The notes: generated by a model from the sequence alone, not told the origin. A DNA stretch of 64,000 nucleotides from Ridgeia piscesae (GCA_025642075.2 JAODUO010000055.1:202501-266500), one strand, 5' to 3'; positions 23,311 through 37,556 are shown, counted from the stretch's first letter. Program-made: numbers and translations.

Positions 23311-23696
23311 CTGCTCCGTGAGGTACTTGCTGCACGTATTATAAGCGTCGTTTACAAGATTTGTACTGTGCTGGTTTATTTTCATAAGCAGTTCAGTCAA
23401 TTTACTGACAGTTTATTTCCGTGACACAAACACAAGTGTGCGATTCTAAAATACGACTGACACACTGCAGAAGAATTTGTCCAGTTTGTCTTTGAAACAG
23501 CAGACAAAATTAGGACGTCCAATCTACCCTCTCATCTGTGTAAAACAGACTTTCTAGAAATTATTCGCCAACTCGAACATTTTCCCTTTTCAATTTTATT
23601 TCTTCGACTGGAGAGAATCCTGGAGATGTCTTGGGGGTTGGGGTGGGGGGGAGCTGAAGGTAGTACATGGGGTGATATTGGTGAAAGGCAACTAAC

Positions 23697-23765
23697 CACA
23701 AAGGGGTACTGTCCAGCGATGAGAGAGCCCCCGTAAGGGTGATGTTTAGCAGCTGTCCCCGCCGG
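23697..23765 (-). CDS. mbl: muscleblind linker exon
   Basis: Encodes 23 residues, PAGTAAKHHPYGGSLIAGQY then PFV, in phase 0 to 0. Its place between finger 2 and finger 3, its composition (Gly, Ala, Pro, His, Tyr) and phase match the linker of muscleblind proteins, which is poorly conserved between phyla. The acceptor ends gtgtttgag after a long pyrimidine-rich run; the donor is GTG/gttagt. A donor three bases earlier is possible but weaker. Identification rests on context and phase rather than on sequence identity. Confidence 0.65.
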
Positions 23766-23824
23766 CTCAAACACCAATAAACGGAAACAACAGAAAAGAA
23801 CCAAGATTAGTATGAGGCATGCAA

Positions 23825-23826
23825 AC

Positions 23827-23868
<42 letters not shown>

Positions 23869-23869
23869 G
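23825..23869. repeat. (ACA)n trinucleotide repeat
   Basis: About fifteen uninterrupted ACA units, 60 bases upstream (in transcript sense) of the 23.7 kb exon. Confidence 0.97.
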
Positions 23870-24064
23870 AATGCTTAATTCAACAAAAAGTCACACATAA
23901 AACAGCCACGTTGCTGGGTCACACTGACCTCTATAAAATCCCGCCCTAGGTCGCGCAAACCATAAATGCCCCGTCCTCGGTCGAATGTGTAAATATTTTG
24001 ATTTGTCACAAGTGTTTAGAACACCTGTGAAGACACCTGAACACTTACTATTTACAAGTACACT

Positions 24065-24230
24065 CTGACATTGTTAATCTTTTAAATAAAATGTCTTTTC
24101 TGAGATTGTACATTTTAAATAAAAAAATCTAATTTTAAATAAAAATGTCATTCTGAGTGTTATTTTTTTTAAATATGTCATTCTGAGGTTGTTCATCTTG
24201 TAAATACAAATTACATTCTGAGATTGCAAA
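24065..24230. repeat. degenerate AT-rich tandem repeat
   Basis: About four units of 45 to 50 bases with the words TTTTAAATAAAA and TGTCATTCTGAG or CATTCTGAGATTG. Confidence 0.7.
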
Positions 24231-25864
24231 AAAAGTCATGTACCTTAAACCAAATACCACATTGAATGCCAAAGTGATGTGTAATAAAATAAGTAGACAT
24301 TGTTTATGATGTACAAAACACTCTGAAAGACTAAAAAAGTACTTTGATTCTGAATGCAACTGTAAAAATGTTCCCCCCAGGATATTATCCACCCAGCAAG
24401 GAGTATCCCGCAATAAACCATTAAACCTATTCCCTCGATGTTCTGCTTAAATATCTGGCTGTGACTGTTTTATATGTGAGCATAAAAAACATAAGTATGA
24501 CAGGTCTCCCAAGGTCATCCTGCACAGCAAGGTCACAGGAATATCTAGCCCTGGACAAACCACAATCAGTGATGCCTCAATGTCATCATTTCTGGGTTAG
24601 AAATCCCAGTTGCAACGGGCCTTGAGAAACATGGCAAGTCGCAACATTCAAGCTTTGTTCACGCCACCATATGAGCTCTAGTTTGTGCTACATTCACCAG
24701 AGTGCGCTACCAGAGATTAGTTCCAATGGTTGGCACTGCATACTGCACTCATACTCCTGTTTGTCATTCCAAATACATTTCTTCCATCATAAGTTTCACA
24801 ACCAATGTGTACCAATTTGTCTATTTATAATGCTTTATCGGAATGGTTGATGGAAAGATTTCAGATTCCAAACCAGAGATAATTATAAACAGAGTTGGTT
24901 GGAAGAAGTGGTAAACTCTGCTACTACACTTGAGCTCATAGCGAATTCGGTGAACGAAGTCTAAATGTTGTTGCCATACAACAAGAAATAAAACAACAAC
25001 ACATAAAACAACAACATGCCAGACACATGCAATACCAACTTAACAAATCAAATCAAATTAAGTGCAACAATAGCAATCAAACACAAGGACCGTGCAGTGT
25101 CACCAGTGACCTGGTGGCCCCCCCCCGCCATCACATGGGTGCCTCATGAATATTCATGGCGTCTCATTCTATACGTCATCAACTTGTGATTACACCAAAA
25201 CAGCTTTTTTTTTACCAGTTTCACGATTTATTTTTTTATTGATTAATTTGTCATAATTGTATTAGTGTTTTTTTTAAATTCCTTTTTGTTGTGCTGTATC
25301 ATTAATGTAATTGATATGTGAATGGCACAGTCACTGAACATAGTATATTTTAACAATTCTACCTAGCAAAAATGAAATTATCTATATGACATAAGTTCAA
25401 ATCTGACGTCACAACTATGTCTCTGTTCATCCTTTCTGATTGGATTCAGTTTCAAAGCAACTAGCGTAATATACTGTTAATAAATAATAATTAATACATA
25501 AACAACAGCAAACTTGATAAATAATTAATTATGTTTGGTTGAGATAATGTTATTGTTTGTAATTGAAAGGTGAGATAGTTATTTTACTAGTGTATTTTAG
25601 GTCATAATACATATCTCGAATGGCTTGTAGATAGCTCCTAAACTAGGATTTTGTCTTATTAACGTTTACTTTACAACCCGTAATTTACTTATTTATTATT
25701 TTGATTGAGCTCTATTACTGAGACTATTTTGATGTTTTTGATTCATGTTGTACATATCTGTGACCAGGACATTAGCCGTGGATTTGATGGTGTTTAATTA
25801 GTTATTACTATTATTATTATGTGTGTCAAGATGCACATATCTACCAGTAGTACATTACTCTGAC

Positions 25865-25933
25865 CACTACTGTGCCCACACTGTGGAAGGCCAGGGTGGG
25901 GACACGGAATGCTTCAGTCCATACATTTGACAC
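25865..25933 (-). CDS. possible muscleblind cassette exon
   Basis: A good acceptor (ccgccatttcag) precedes 69 open bases encoding 23 residues, VSNVWTEAFRVPTLAFHSVG plus TVV, in phase 0, which would fit between the 26.8 and 23.7 kb exons. The donor (GTG/gtcaga) is weak and the peptide has no family resemblance that I recognise. It could equally be a decoy acceptor inside the intron. Confidence 0.2.
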
Positions 25934-26706
25934 CTGAAATGGCGGAAGGATATTAACTGCAGGTAACCAGAGGAAAAAACAAAACACAAACTCATAATCG
26001 GTGGTCACATGATTGAGTAACATCACAAAATATGTTGCGCATCGCTGAGGGTTTTGTTTTGTTGACATGACTTGTTACAATGGAACTAAATCGCCGCTCA
26101 ATGTATTTAAAAATGGATACAAATCGATGTTAACTGTAATTTTGGGTTGCAAAAATCTCAAGTGTGGTACAAGGTGAGTTTGGGTACTGCGAAACGCACA
26201 ACATTTTTGCGACTTTGTGACTTCATGAGACCACCGGAAAAATACAAAACATAACTGCAATATTAACGTGCGTAAAACCATAACTGAAAACATGCACACA
26301 CAACGAAGGGTTACGCTGTGAGAGTTAGAAATCATATATCATCTCAAAGAAGAATCGACTTTTTGTAAAATCACATTCACAGGGGCGCAAGATCGAACTG
26401 CAATGGCAGCTTTAGCAGGTGTCAGGTGATCCATTGTGACTGCGAAGAACCAAAATGGATGTTAGCGTCAATTTACATTAGCATATTTCACTCACTAGGT
26501 GACGCCACTGCTGCAATTTATTTACCCCGCGATGTTAGGTGAGAGCCCATGTGATCTTTGCGATCTCACACGACCATCTGTGATTGGCAAAACTGAAATC
26601 GTGTGAATCGGGAACAAAAAACATGCAGATTTTTTTCGTGACGAGGGAAACACTTGACGGTGTGTATGATGTCACATGATGTCGGGGTGGGGATGAGGGT
26701 ACTTAC

Positions 26707-26880
26707 CATGCCGGGGTACATGCCAGGCATCATGGGGGGCAGACTGGTGCTGGTGGTGAGTGCCTGCATCTGTAGGTTGCGCAGTATCAGATTGTTGCGT
26801 CCATTCTGTAGCAGTTGCTCCCTCAGGTGCTGGGGAGGGTGCAGGTACTTGCAGGGCGGGTCCTTCCGCTGACACTTGCC
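26707..26880 (-). CDS. mbl: muscleblind exon: second half of finger 2 and linker
   Basis: Encodes 58 residues in phase 0 to 0. It begins GKCQRKDPPCKYLHPPQHL, completing finger 2 as C-X7-C-X6-C-X3-H. The six-residue spacing with PP before the third Cys is as in insect muscleblind; vertebrate MBNL finger 2 has four. The following REQLLQNGRNNLILRN matches the family helix after finger 2. The exon then runs into a Thr/Ser and Met/Pro/Gly-rich linker ending MMPGMYPGM. Acceptor: cag before GGCAAG. Donor: CATG/gtaagt, near consensus. The intron upstream is about 16.5 kb. Confidence 0.93.
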
Positions 26881-26949
26881 CTGAAACATGGCCACACCAC
26901 ACTGGTCAGTCATGGTCAGTCACACTGGTCACTCGCACTGGTCAGCCAG

Positions 26950-27381
<432 letters not shown>

Positions 27382-27488
27382 ATGCAAACACACACACAGA
27401 CACATCATTACACAACAACACATGTGTGTCATCTTGTGGAAGCATTCAGCCATGTCGCATGTACTGCACAAAAAGTATCCGGACGACA

Positions 27489-27662
27489 TCCACCACTGCC
27501 TATAACCAGGTACTCATTTAAACAACCGAGAGAAGTAGAGCAGTGTGGAGTCAACTACATTGCTTGGCATGTGATGCAACAGTAACAAGAACCAGAACCA
27601 GTCGACCAGGAAAACAGTCGACCAGCAGTCTGATGTTTCGCCCACTGCACCACTGCGCCTGT
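27489..27662. mobile_element. degenerate dispersed repeat, SINE-like (copy 1)
   Basis: Shares with copies at 42.6 and 60.4 kb the order TCCACCACTG...CAGGTACTCATT...AGCA.TGT..AGT and a tail CCACTGCACCACTGCGCC. The words resemble the tRNA-related end of dispersed elements in marine invertebrates. Family not identified. Confidence 0.4.
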
Positions 27663-27894
27663 CTATTAATAGTACTCCACCAAGTGGACAACGCTACGCA
27701 TTAAGAAGCAATCCCCCCGGGCTCTTGCGTATGTAGCACGGACATAATTATATGAATAATTCAACACTGGGCCGGCCTATGGCATTTGCATTATTTACGT
27801 ACACACAGCTACTTGTTTTGGCAAACACTTCAAAACAACTGAAACGTCATTGTCACGGATGTAACGATCAATCAATTGGTCTATGTACCATGAT

Positions 27895-28462
27895 ACAGCC
27901 TGCAATATGGTATATCGGTACAGCCTGCAAGATGGTATATCGGCACAGCCTGCGAGATGGTATATCGGTACAGCCTGCGAGATGGTATATAGATACAACC
28001 TGCGATATGGTATGTTGATATAGCTACAATATGGTATGTCGATATAGCTACAATATGGTATGTCGATATAGCTACAATATGGTATGTCGATACAGCTACA
28101 ATATGGTATGTCGATACAGCTACAATATGGTATGTCGATACAGCTACAATATGGTATGTCGATACAGCTACAATATGGTATGTCGATATAGCTACAATAT
28201 GGTATGTCGATATAGCTACAATATGGTATGTTCGAAATATAGCTACAAAATATGGTATGTCGATATAGCTACAATATGGTATGTCGATATAGCTACAATA
28301 TGGTATGTCGATATAGCTACAATATGGTATGTCGATACAGCTACAATATGGTATGTCGATATAGCTACAATATGGTATGTCTGATATAGCTACAATATGG
28401 TATGTCGATACAGCTACAATATGGTATGTCGATACAGCTACAATATGGTATGTCGATACAGC
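27895..28462. repeat. 24-bp minisatellite, about 24 copies
   Basis: Units of GATATAGCTACAATATGG plus TATGTC; the first few units carry CAGCCTGCGAGATGG instead. Period 24 is confirmed at 28021 and 28045. A multiple of three, so the frames stay open (DIPYCSYI, MVCRYSYN types), but there is no coding context. Confidence 0.97.
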
Positions 28463-29264
28463 GTGTGATACATGGCACAGATCAAACTGATCCATCAGCA
28501 AAGTTTTTATACGTTATGTTCTGCCTGACTTCAGTGATCAAAGAAAACTATAATGTACACAATTTAATTATTTTCAGCAATAATGATAAAACACCCTGAC
28601 ATCAAATGTAAGGTTTAAGATGCAGTCAGACTGGTGCTAAATATACAATCCCCTAAATATACGCATGCGTAGAAACATCACCCAGATATTATTTAATGTC
28701 TGTGTCACCGTTGTGTCTACAATCTTCTTGTCACATCCTTTGGACAGTTAAAGCCACAAACATCAACAACATCAGACAAATCTCCATAGCAACATCCCAG
28801 CTCAGTCCCTTGAGGGGTGAGGGTGGGTTGTCTCAGAAGTTAGTCTTCCCTGTTGGGTGAGAACCAGGGAAGAGAAACACACAGGAGGAACCTGGGACTT
28901 CCAGCTGATCCCCTTATCCCCTACATGAATCTCCGAAATGGGATCTGGGGCACTGGAGTCAGGACAAACCTACACCTGGGCTGGATGGCCCAAAAACATC
29001 GTCAAGGTTGGGCTAGAAAAGACGCCACAGGCAACCGACAGTGTGCCAAGGGCACAACCCAAAGTGTTGAGGACGGAGAGTGACATACTGTATATAACAG
29101 GCCAGTGGTACAATCCATGAGAAACTGTCAGGAGATCAAACAACTATATCAAATAGATTATTCTTGGACCCTAAAACACCTTTGGCAGAGTGGCTATAAG
29201 ACATAGTCAGGCCAGTTAATGTTTCAATTTTCAGTATAAAATTAACGTGTACAAAAACAACACA

Positions 29265-29440
29265 CCAACTAGTGTGTCATCGAAATAGTATCCCCTGTGA
29301 TGACACACTTTAACCAGGGTGTCATAGAAATAGTGTCCCCTGTGATGACACATTTTAACCAGTGTGTCATAGAAATAGTGTCCTCTGTGATGACACACTT
29401 TAATCAATGTGTTATAGAAATAGTATCCCCTGCGATGTGG
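29265..29440. repeat. 45-bp tandem repeat, about four copies
   Basis: GTGTCATAGAAATAGTGTCC followed by CCTGTGATGACACACTTTAA; starts at 29321, 29366 and 29411. A related single stretch lies near 50.67 kb. Confidence 0.9.
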
Positions 29441-29694
29441 AGTCGTGTTTTTGCTCCTTATGAAAACCTCTTTAAGTTCTGTTTAATGATGGGTTTTTGT
29501 GAGTTCAACATTGTTATGAAATTGATCCCCCGCGGCTACATACTACAGACTACAGATTACAGACATGTGGGTATTTTAAGGTGACTCCCAGAAATGTGAC
29601 ATTTAGAGAAGGAGAGACAGAAGCTGTCGATGAGTAACTCAAGATGCCAGACAGGGGAATATAGAGTTACCTGGCAATCAACTCAATCCTGGTG

Positions 29695-29708
29695 GTTACC
29701 ATGGCAAC
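29695..29708 (+). promoter_or_regulatory. RFX X-box motif
   Basis: GTTACCATGGCAAC, inverted half-sites around AT, full match to the X-box pattern. Confidence 0.4.
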
Positions 29709-30116
29709 AAGACCCCACTTGATGTCTATCTTTCTAAGATGCTTTGTGTATGGTCCCCATAGACAACCCCCACCCCACCAACTGCTGCTCGAAGACAGGG
29801 TTAATGTAACCATCACCCCCACCCTAAGGTCACCACCCCAGGTCAACACATACGACCTCGTCCTATTCATGTGGGTCTTTGAAACAGATGTGCATGACAT
29901 GTGGAAGCATCTGGCTGTTAGGTGCAAATTAAGTCTCAGCAACTGGGCCATGACATGAACAAGCAACTGGCAGATAGGCACCACGAATGACCTGAGCCAG
30001 GCCACTATGACACAAAGAGACATCTGGCTTTTAGGCATGATTACCGCACAAAGAGAATAATATATTTAAATTATGGTGTTATATATTAGTCTTTTGCCAA
30101 AGGAACGTGCTGTATA

Positions 30117-30245
30117 CATGCATGCATGCATACACACATACATGCACGCATACACTCATGCATACACGCACGCACGCACGCACACACACGTGCACACACA
30201 CACACACACACACACGCACGTGCACACACACACACACACACACAC
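30117..30245. repeat. CATG/CACG/CA compound microsatellite
   Basis: CATGCATGCATACAC words pass into GCAC and CA repeats. Confidence 0.93.
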
Positions 30246-30462
30246 TGTGTACTTGAGGTGCCAGTCATTACCTAAGACAATTTATTCTGGGTGTACTGTC
30301 TATCTATAAGTGCGTCTGCCAGTGTCTGCAGCTATACTTAGTCTACTGTCCAGTATGACACAGTGGGCAGTTGGCTTGTCTGTCAAACCAAAGGAGTCAG
30401 GCCACAGTTATACTTCCTGTTGTGCTTCATAAATGAACGGTGTCTGTGTGTCTACTTCCTGG

Positions 30463-30772
30463 TACACGTGCTGACAGTGTTGTCTGTGTACACGTGCTGA
30501 CAGTGTTGTCTGTGTACACGTGCTGACAGTGTTGTCTGTGTACACGTGCTGACAGTGTTGTCTGTGTACACGTGCTGACAGTGTTGTCTGTGTACACGTG
30601 CTGACAGTGTTGTCTGTGTACACGTGCTGACAGTGTTGTCTGTGTACACGTGCTGACAGTGTTGTCTGTGTACACGTGCTGACAGTGTTGTCTGTGTACA
30701 CGTGCTGACAGTGTTGTCTGTGTACACGTGCTGACAGTGTTGTCTGTGTACACGTGCTGACAGTGTTGTCTG
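30463..30772. repeat. 26-bp minisatellite, 12 near-identical copies, each with an E-box
   Basis: Units of TACACGTGCTGACAGTGTTG plus TCTGTG, spaced 26 bases. All twelve keep CACGTG. Near-complete identity points to recent expansion or homogenisation. Confidence 0.98.
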
Positions 30773-31593
30773 TCACATTGTGCTCAGTTACTGAGTTACT
30801 TCTTCCACATTTATCATGTTACTCTTACAGTGAGTCAACTTTTTCATTTCCCTGTGTAATGTTTAGTTCGACTGTCAATCACCAGGGAAACCTCTACAAA
30901 TCACACCTTGAATCATCCCTTTTAAGGACAATCTCAGAGCGGGCCAATATGATCAGATAGTGAGACGACCATAATTAATAGCACAATTATTTATTTATAC
31001 TTTACATCTGCAGACATAATCCGGGACAATTCTACTCTGACTAGGCTGGCCACAATTGCAAGGTGGCTGCATTGCAAACGTAATCCTCATAAGCCTCATC
31101 TAAGCTTTGGTGCTGGATGTGTGAGATAAATCAGTGTCTTCAAGCTAATAAATTGCCACTGACACCAACAAAGACAAACCTCCAAAGCACTGACTTAAAC
31201 GTGTAACAGTTGGTGACGCAACCGTCATTGCTTTTGGGAATCTCCCTCGGATTTGCCAAAAAAAGACAGTTCAAATTCCTCTCCACCAGCTCCAGCTGTC
31301 CAGGGGGGGTGGTGGTGCGGGGGAGCAGACTGCACCATGCCAGATGACAAGTTAACATCCCAGCATCAGGCCGAGGTGGTTTACATTAAGTGACGCTGTT
31401 TAAACAGATCTGCTGCCACTCACTACCCTGTACAATCACAACAACTGCCGCCAGTTATAACCAAAATGGACAACTTTGTAACCCACAAGATAAAACAGAA
31501 CCCAGGGCTACGAATCGTACTGGTTTTTTCAACGACCACTGGTTTACAAAAACCGACATTGGATTGTAGGATGACATTTTAATAAAGGTTTGA

Positions 31594-31607
31594 TCACTAG
31601 GGGGCGG
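31594..31607 (+). promoter_or_regulatory. CTCF-like motif
   Basis: TCACTAGGGGGCGG matches the CTCF core at 13 of 14 positions. Confidence 0.4.
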
Positions 31608-33259
31608 CACTAGTGCAATTTTGTTATTTTATATTTAAAGTAGTCTACTGTAAAAACATAATTTAAAAAGGCATAGTTGAATAGGATGTTGACTGGAATA
31701 TCTTCATTGTTAAAACAGTCACCTCCAGTTGTGTCGACAAACATGTCTTGTCCGGAAACACACAACACAAGACATCTACACGACTTTTACAGGAAGAAAA
31801 AGCTATCTTCCCTGGCCAGATCTCGGAGCAGCCAGGGAGGGAGGGAAATTGGAGCAGGAGGCAGTAAATAAACACCACCTCCCAGTGAGTACATTCAGGT
31901 CAACCTCCTCCCTGGCCCTATTCCTGGCAGCTGATTCATCCTACGTAGCCTCACTCAAACTCTGAACCCATCAATTACTGGGAGGGCTCCCTTTCTCCCT
32001 TCTCCCTACTGCCAGCTCCTTCACCACCTGGCCTGGGTGTCAGGGAGGGAGGGGGAAGCTGTGCAAGCAAATCCATTTTAGCTAGAAAAGCTCACAGAAA
32101 TTAACTTATTCTTCCATTTTGATGCCCATGTGCCAAATTCAGCCATAGGAAAAGTAAGATCTTTCTTTTTGGTTGCAACTCTCATCATGTGTTGACAGAG
32201 TTCTACCAACAAGTCATGGATTACTCTCATGGTTTTAGGGATACATATTATGTGTCATTTCTGGTAACTCAGGTAAAAAAGAAAACCATTCTAATCAACA
32301 TCACTTTCACTGATAAAATGTTGAACATTTTGTGTTTACAGTAGCCTACTTTAAAAATAAACTAACATTAAAAATGGCTTAATAAATTTATAATACGGGC
32401 AGAGAATTGGGGAGGTTACAATGTGGGGGAGAAGGTGGACAAGGGTAAGTCTCAATGGTGCAATGTCTAGACACAGGAGATTAGCCAGCTGGCTAATGGC
32501 CAGTGCCTAACAAATGAAGCACTGTCTAGACCACTAATCCCTCGTCATCCAGGGACCGTCTCAAAACATGAAAAATTATTTTAAAAAATCAATGACAAGC
32601 ACAGAATAAAAAATTATTAAACACACAATTTAAATCACCTCCTCAACCGGCTAGACCATGTCCTACACAACCCCATGGACGCCGGATTTTGTTTATAACA
32701 TTAAGAGTATTAACATTATATCATGTCACATCAAACGGAGTGTTTTTTCCATCACAAAGGCGACATTATCCTGCCCGGGCACAGCAAGTTGTCTGCTGGA
32801 ATTGACTGGGGCTTTGGACTAGAGGTTTGATGGATGACAATCAGTGAGATGACTGCGCCAGTGTCAATCTGTCAGTCTACAGGGAAATGACTAACCACGT
32901 TGGAGCCACCCACGGCCAGAGTAACTGTAACAGGACGTTTTAAAAACTACCACAGTCGGTGAACAAACACTCCACCTACTGGTGATAAATACTGCAACCA
33001 TTCTAAACAAACCCCACCATTACTGAAAACACGCCTGGTCATGCAGATGAAGCAAAGTTAGAATTTAATTCAGCAAGAGGTTACTCTTGTCTTTAGTGGT
33101 TCAACTTGTAGAGTAGAGTAGAGTTTCTGTTATTGTGAGATGGCTGCTATTCAGAGGTGACATGTAGAGAAGTTTCAATTGTAAAAAAAACTTCTACACG
33201 AGAATGCCAGGAGAAATGAGACCACAGTAAGACTTCTTGTTGTGATGCATAATAAATTA

Positions 33260-33470
<211 letters not shown>

Positions 33471-34040
33471 AAATCTAGTATTAAACTATTCAAGATGCAG
33501 TATGACGCAGAACATAAATTGGTAATATAAAAAAAACTTGTTTTTGTGGGAAAAGAATGTAATATCTGAGACATGTGACCAGACTGAGTGGCAGCCTGTA
33601 CATGTACTGGCAGTGGAATGACGCCTAATGGAATAGTGTAGCTGGGCGTAGTTATTTTACACCATTTTTGTATACACAAAATTTTGAAATATTAATGACC
33701 ACCATGCATAGATGTCTTTTAAATGAATTAGAGGTATTCAAATTTTTTATGCCATTTCAATAGCATATCAATATATGATATGATATGGCATATGATATAT
33801 ATGTAGTGACTGCATAGATATTTTAGATCTATGAATCGTGCACATTCCGTGTAATCTGAGAAAACGTTAAGATGGCAGTCAGCGGGGATATTAAACGTAA
33901 CATGCCTTGGAGGATTTTTGAGACTGTTCCCTTAATCAGCTCAACCTCCACAGTTACAGAGGGCACCTAGTGCAGGTGATAAATCCATCAGCACCAGCCC
34001 AAGTCCACATACCTCTCAGCCAGCCTCCATAGCCACTGCT

Positions 34041-34058
34041 GATTGACAGCTGTCAATC
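34041..34058. other. 18-bp perfect palindrome
   Basis: GATTGACAGCTGTCAATC, centred on the CAGCTG E-box. Confidence 0.85.
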
Positions 34059-36717
34059 ATCCCAGCCACAGACATGACAGACAGCCAGGCATTGATTACA
34101 GTGGTCAATCACCAGGTGATTAGTAACAGCAACAGTTAATGACAGGACTGATTGCTGACTGTACACTCACTGACCTCAGGTGACCACTCCAAGAGTGACC
34201 AGCCCTAGGCTGACCACTCCCCAGATGGACAGTGGTCACTCTGTCCATTAATCGGTTTTGCACTTAGCTCTAACGTTCTCTCATTATTAATTGAACCAAT
34301 TCCTGCTCAATTTCTTCGCTATTGACTCAGCTTTCACCAGGAATTCTGGGAAATATTGGATTAATGCGTGTTATCCAATTTCAGAGCAGGTATCTTAGAA
34401 TGAGTTCAACGGTCAGAGAGTAGGTGTAACCACTTAGCCATGATGATGTGCTATTATTACTTGACCATTGCAAACATTTGCCGCAACAGTGCAGACACAC
34501 AGCTGAACATACTTGTGCTCCATTTATTCACACCTCTTGTTTGCTTCCATTAACAATATACTATCTTAAAAAAATCAAAAGAAATCTATACCACAGAATA
34601 GAATATTCTACACAGTTACGTAGAGATCTGTAGAATTTAGTCACTTAAATAAATATCTGTAATGTAGATTCTATGGGGTCCCATAATGTTTTAATTTTCA
34701 CGGCCACTGTATCACAGATTTTTACATAAATTCTACACAATTCTATACTAAAAATAGTCTATAGACAATCACCCACAAACATCGCATAAATACATTCTGT
34801 ACATGTTCAGCTTCAGGTTTACAGACATCAAAATGATAGAATAACGTAAATAAAAACAAATTTATAATGGAGCCGTCTACAGGCTTGAAATGGTTCACGA
34901 CTGGCACAGATTCCTTTTCAGTTTCCCGGTTCTTGCCCTCCCAATCCCTGCCATTTCCCAGATCCATCATCCCAGGCTCCTAATCCCCGCTCAGACTCAG
35001 TGTTTTTTATGAGCCTGTGTCTAGCCGGCATTGATGAGCTGGGGGGGGGGGCGGCTGATATTGACTTTTCCTTCCTCTGTGACATTATGTAATCAGTGTC
35101 ACTTGTAGGTCATATATTACTTGTCACTTGTCACTGTTCCCCAGTGACACTGTCCATGACACTGTCACTGTCACAGCCCAGTGTAGTCAGGGCTACTGAG
35201 AAAATAAGCTCATAAAATCAATTCATACTAAAAATGAAGTTAAATTTAATGAGTTTTTACAAAATGCAACAAAGCCACTGCTTTATCGTCGGGGACATTA
35301 TTTCCACGGCACACCAGTGAGATGGTCGTACTTTTGACAGACCACTGAAGCAAACGTCATTTTATTAAGTGCAAAATGATGCATATGAGCTAAACAGGCT
35401 GGTGACACAGTTTGTAGTTTAGGGTACAGACCTTCCCATAGGTGGCAAATTAACATTTAGTGAGATAATGTGAAAACCAGGCAGCCAAGTGTCCCGTGAG
35501 TCAGTATTTGTAATGGCTGATTTCTATTTATTCAGATTAAAAGTAAGCTAACATGTTTAACAGATAATATTGTGTGGAACAACATTCTTTTCTTACTAAC
35601 ACTTATTTTACACTACACTAATATCAATTCATCAATGCTTTCCCCAATCGATATAAAACAATGTGACAATGTCGTTTTGGTTTATGTTTGGTTTCAAAGT
35701 CACACACAAGCGACTCACTACTCGCATTGGGAATGCTTCAATCATTGATTTATCAGTGTAGATTAATCCTGCGATGGACATCAACACTGACGCAAACAAC
35801 TCAACCCTCGGCCATCAGTTCACACGGCCAGACACACAGACATCTGATCTTATCATCTCTGTAAAGATATCAGCCAATCAGAAGGTTTTCTTTTTTAAGC
35901 CTGCATCTAAATGAGGAGTGGACTATCTTCGTGAAAGAGATCTCATCAAAGAGAGTGAACGCTTTCTGGCAGCAAGTGACAAAAACTGTAGATATTCGTT
36001 TCTCCAATTCACATGCCTGAAATTCACACCATATTTTAAGATTTCTTAGCACCTGCCAAATACCAGTGACTGATCGTAAGCAATAACTCGCGAAACAACA
36101 CAAAACAGATACAGGTAACCATGACAACGCGGCTAAGCTCACCGCATGAAAAATGCCCTTGACATTCTGTCTACACTGCAGTAACCTAGACTCACTCCAT
36201 TCCAAACACGGACTCATGGTCATTTTAAGTCCTGGTAATATCTTGTCTAAAAACAAAATGCACACATTTCATAATGTATGTCATTTTGGTCTTACACTGG
36301 TCAACTTCACAATGCCACTGTCACCTTGACCCCAACTATCACCTTGATCCAATCTCCACAACCATGACCTTATTGACGTAACCTTGACCTAACTGTAATT
36401 GATCTCACATGCACCAGCAGATCATTTCTAATGTGATCACAGTGCTGCACTGTCAGGAGTTACCACTGCACCAAATACAGACATGTGCAAAAACAATTAC
36501 ACGCAAAATGGCATAATTTGATAAGGGCATCTGTGATAATAGCGGGACATCCTCCCAGAAGGGAGATAATGGGGCAGAATGCAGCGAGACTACATCGCTA
36601 GGCTGCCAGAAACAACCTCAGAGAATCTGATGAAACATCCCGGAAGGCGACTCAGTAAAAGCTTGTGTCTTTCAAAAGCATCAGCGTCATCACCGCAGGC
36701 TCCAGGAAGAGCGATAA

Positions 36718-36740
36718 CTGGATGCCACAGTGGCATCCAG
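36718..36740. other. 10-bp inverted repeat with 3-base loop
   Basis: CTGGATGCCA, loop CAG, then TGGCATCCAG. It would form a stable short hairpin in RNA or DNA. Confidence 0.85.
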
Positions 36741-37556
36741 CCAGCTGAGTGGCACTCAGACAACCAACCAACAGTGGGGATAGGCCAGTATCTATTTTCA
36801 ATGGGCAACGATGCTGACGATACCATGTGGATAAAAATTTACGATTTTACGCAGATTGCATAAATATTCATTCTAGTGCCAGAGGCACTGTTGTCTCAAA
36901 CCCATCAACTGGTTGACTGCACAAACTCATAAATAATGAATGCTCCCAAAAGGGATTGTCGGGAGAAAGTGAAAGGTTTCCTCACTAGTCCACTATGACG
37001 CCCTCGGGTCTGTCCAATTTCCTTCCACAAATTCTCTCACTGAGCGATCGGACACAACATCGTCTGAGTAGACAGTGGTGCCACATTCACACGTCACCGA
37101 GTATCACATCTGCACTTCCTGTTGCCTAGGATAAGTTCGCCTTCCCATGAGGCAATGCACAACACGTCTTGTGCTCGCATCTGAATCGAACCGAACCGAA
37201 CCAGCGACTTCCGCGAATGCACACACTTCGACGCTCACATTACTGACTGGCGCCAGTCACTTCATCGCGACGACGGCAGGACTGTGATGAATGCAAAGGC
37301 CGTCACGCAAGGCTGTAATTACATTTAGCGGGACCTGAGCCAGGTAACAGGGCCACCGTCATGCATCGCTGACTCCTCGTCTCCGCATTGATTGATGAGG
37401 AAGGCGTCCTCGCCGTGGATCACTGGTGAGGTAATAATAGCTGCCTGTGTTACCTGCGAGGTCTTCCACCCTCGCAACTAACTCCGCCCTTCTGCAAGAT
37501 GATCTGCAGGATCCAGTTGCATCGCAAATAGCACATACAAATGGTGTCGTGTCAGA

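Larger units (their letters stand above)
23766..26706. other. intron between the 23.7 and 26.8 kb exons
   Basis: AT-rich, with an ACA trinucleotide tract, a degenerate array at 24065..24230, a CRE at 25404..25411 and the weak exon candidate at 25865..25933. Confidence 0.65.
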
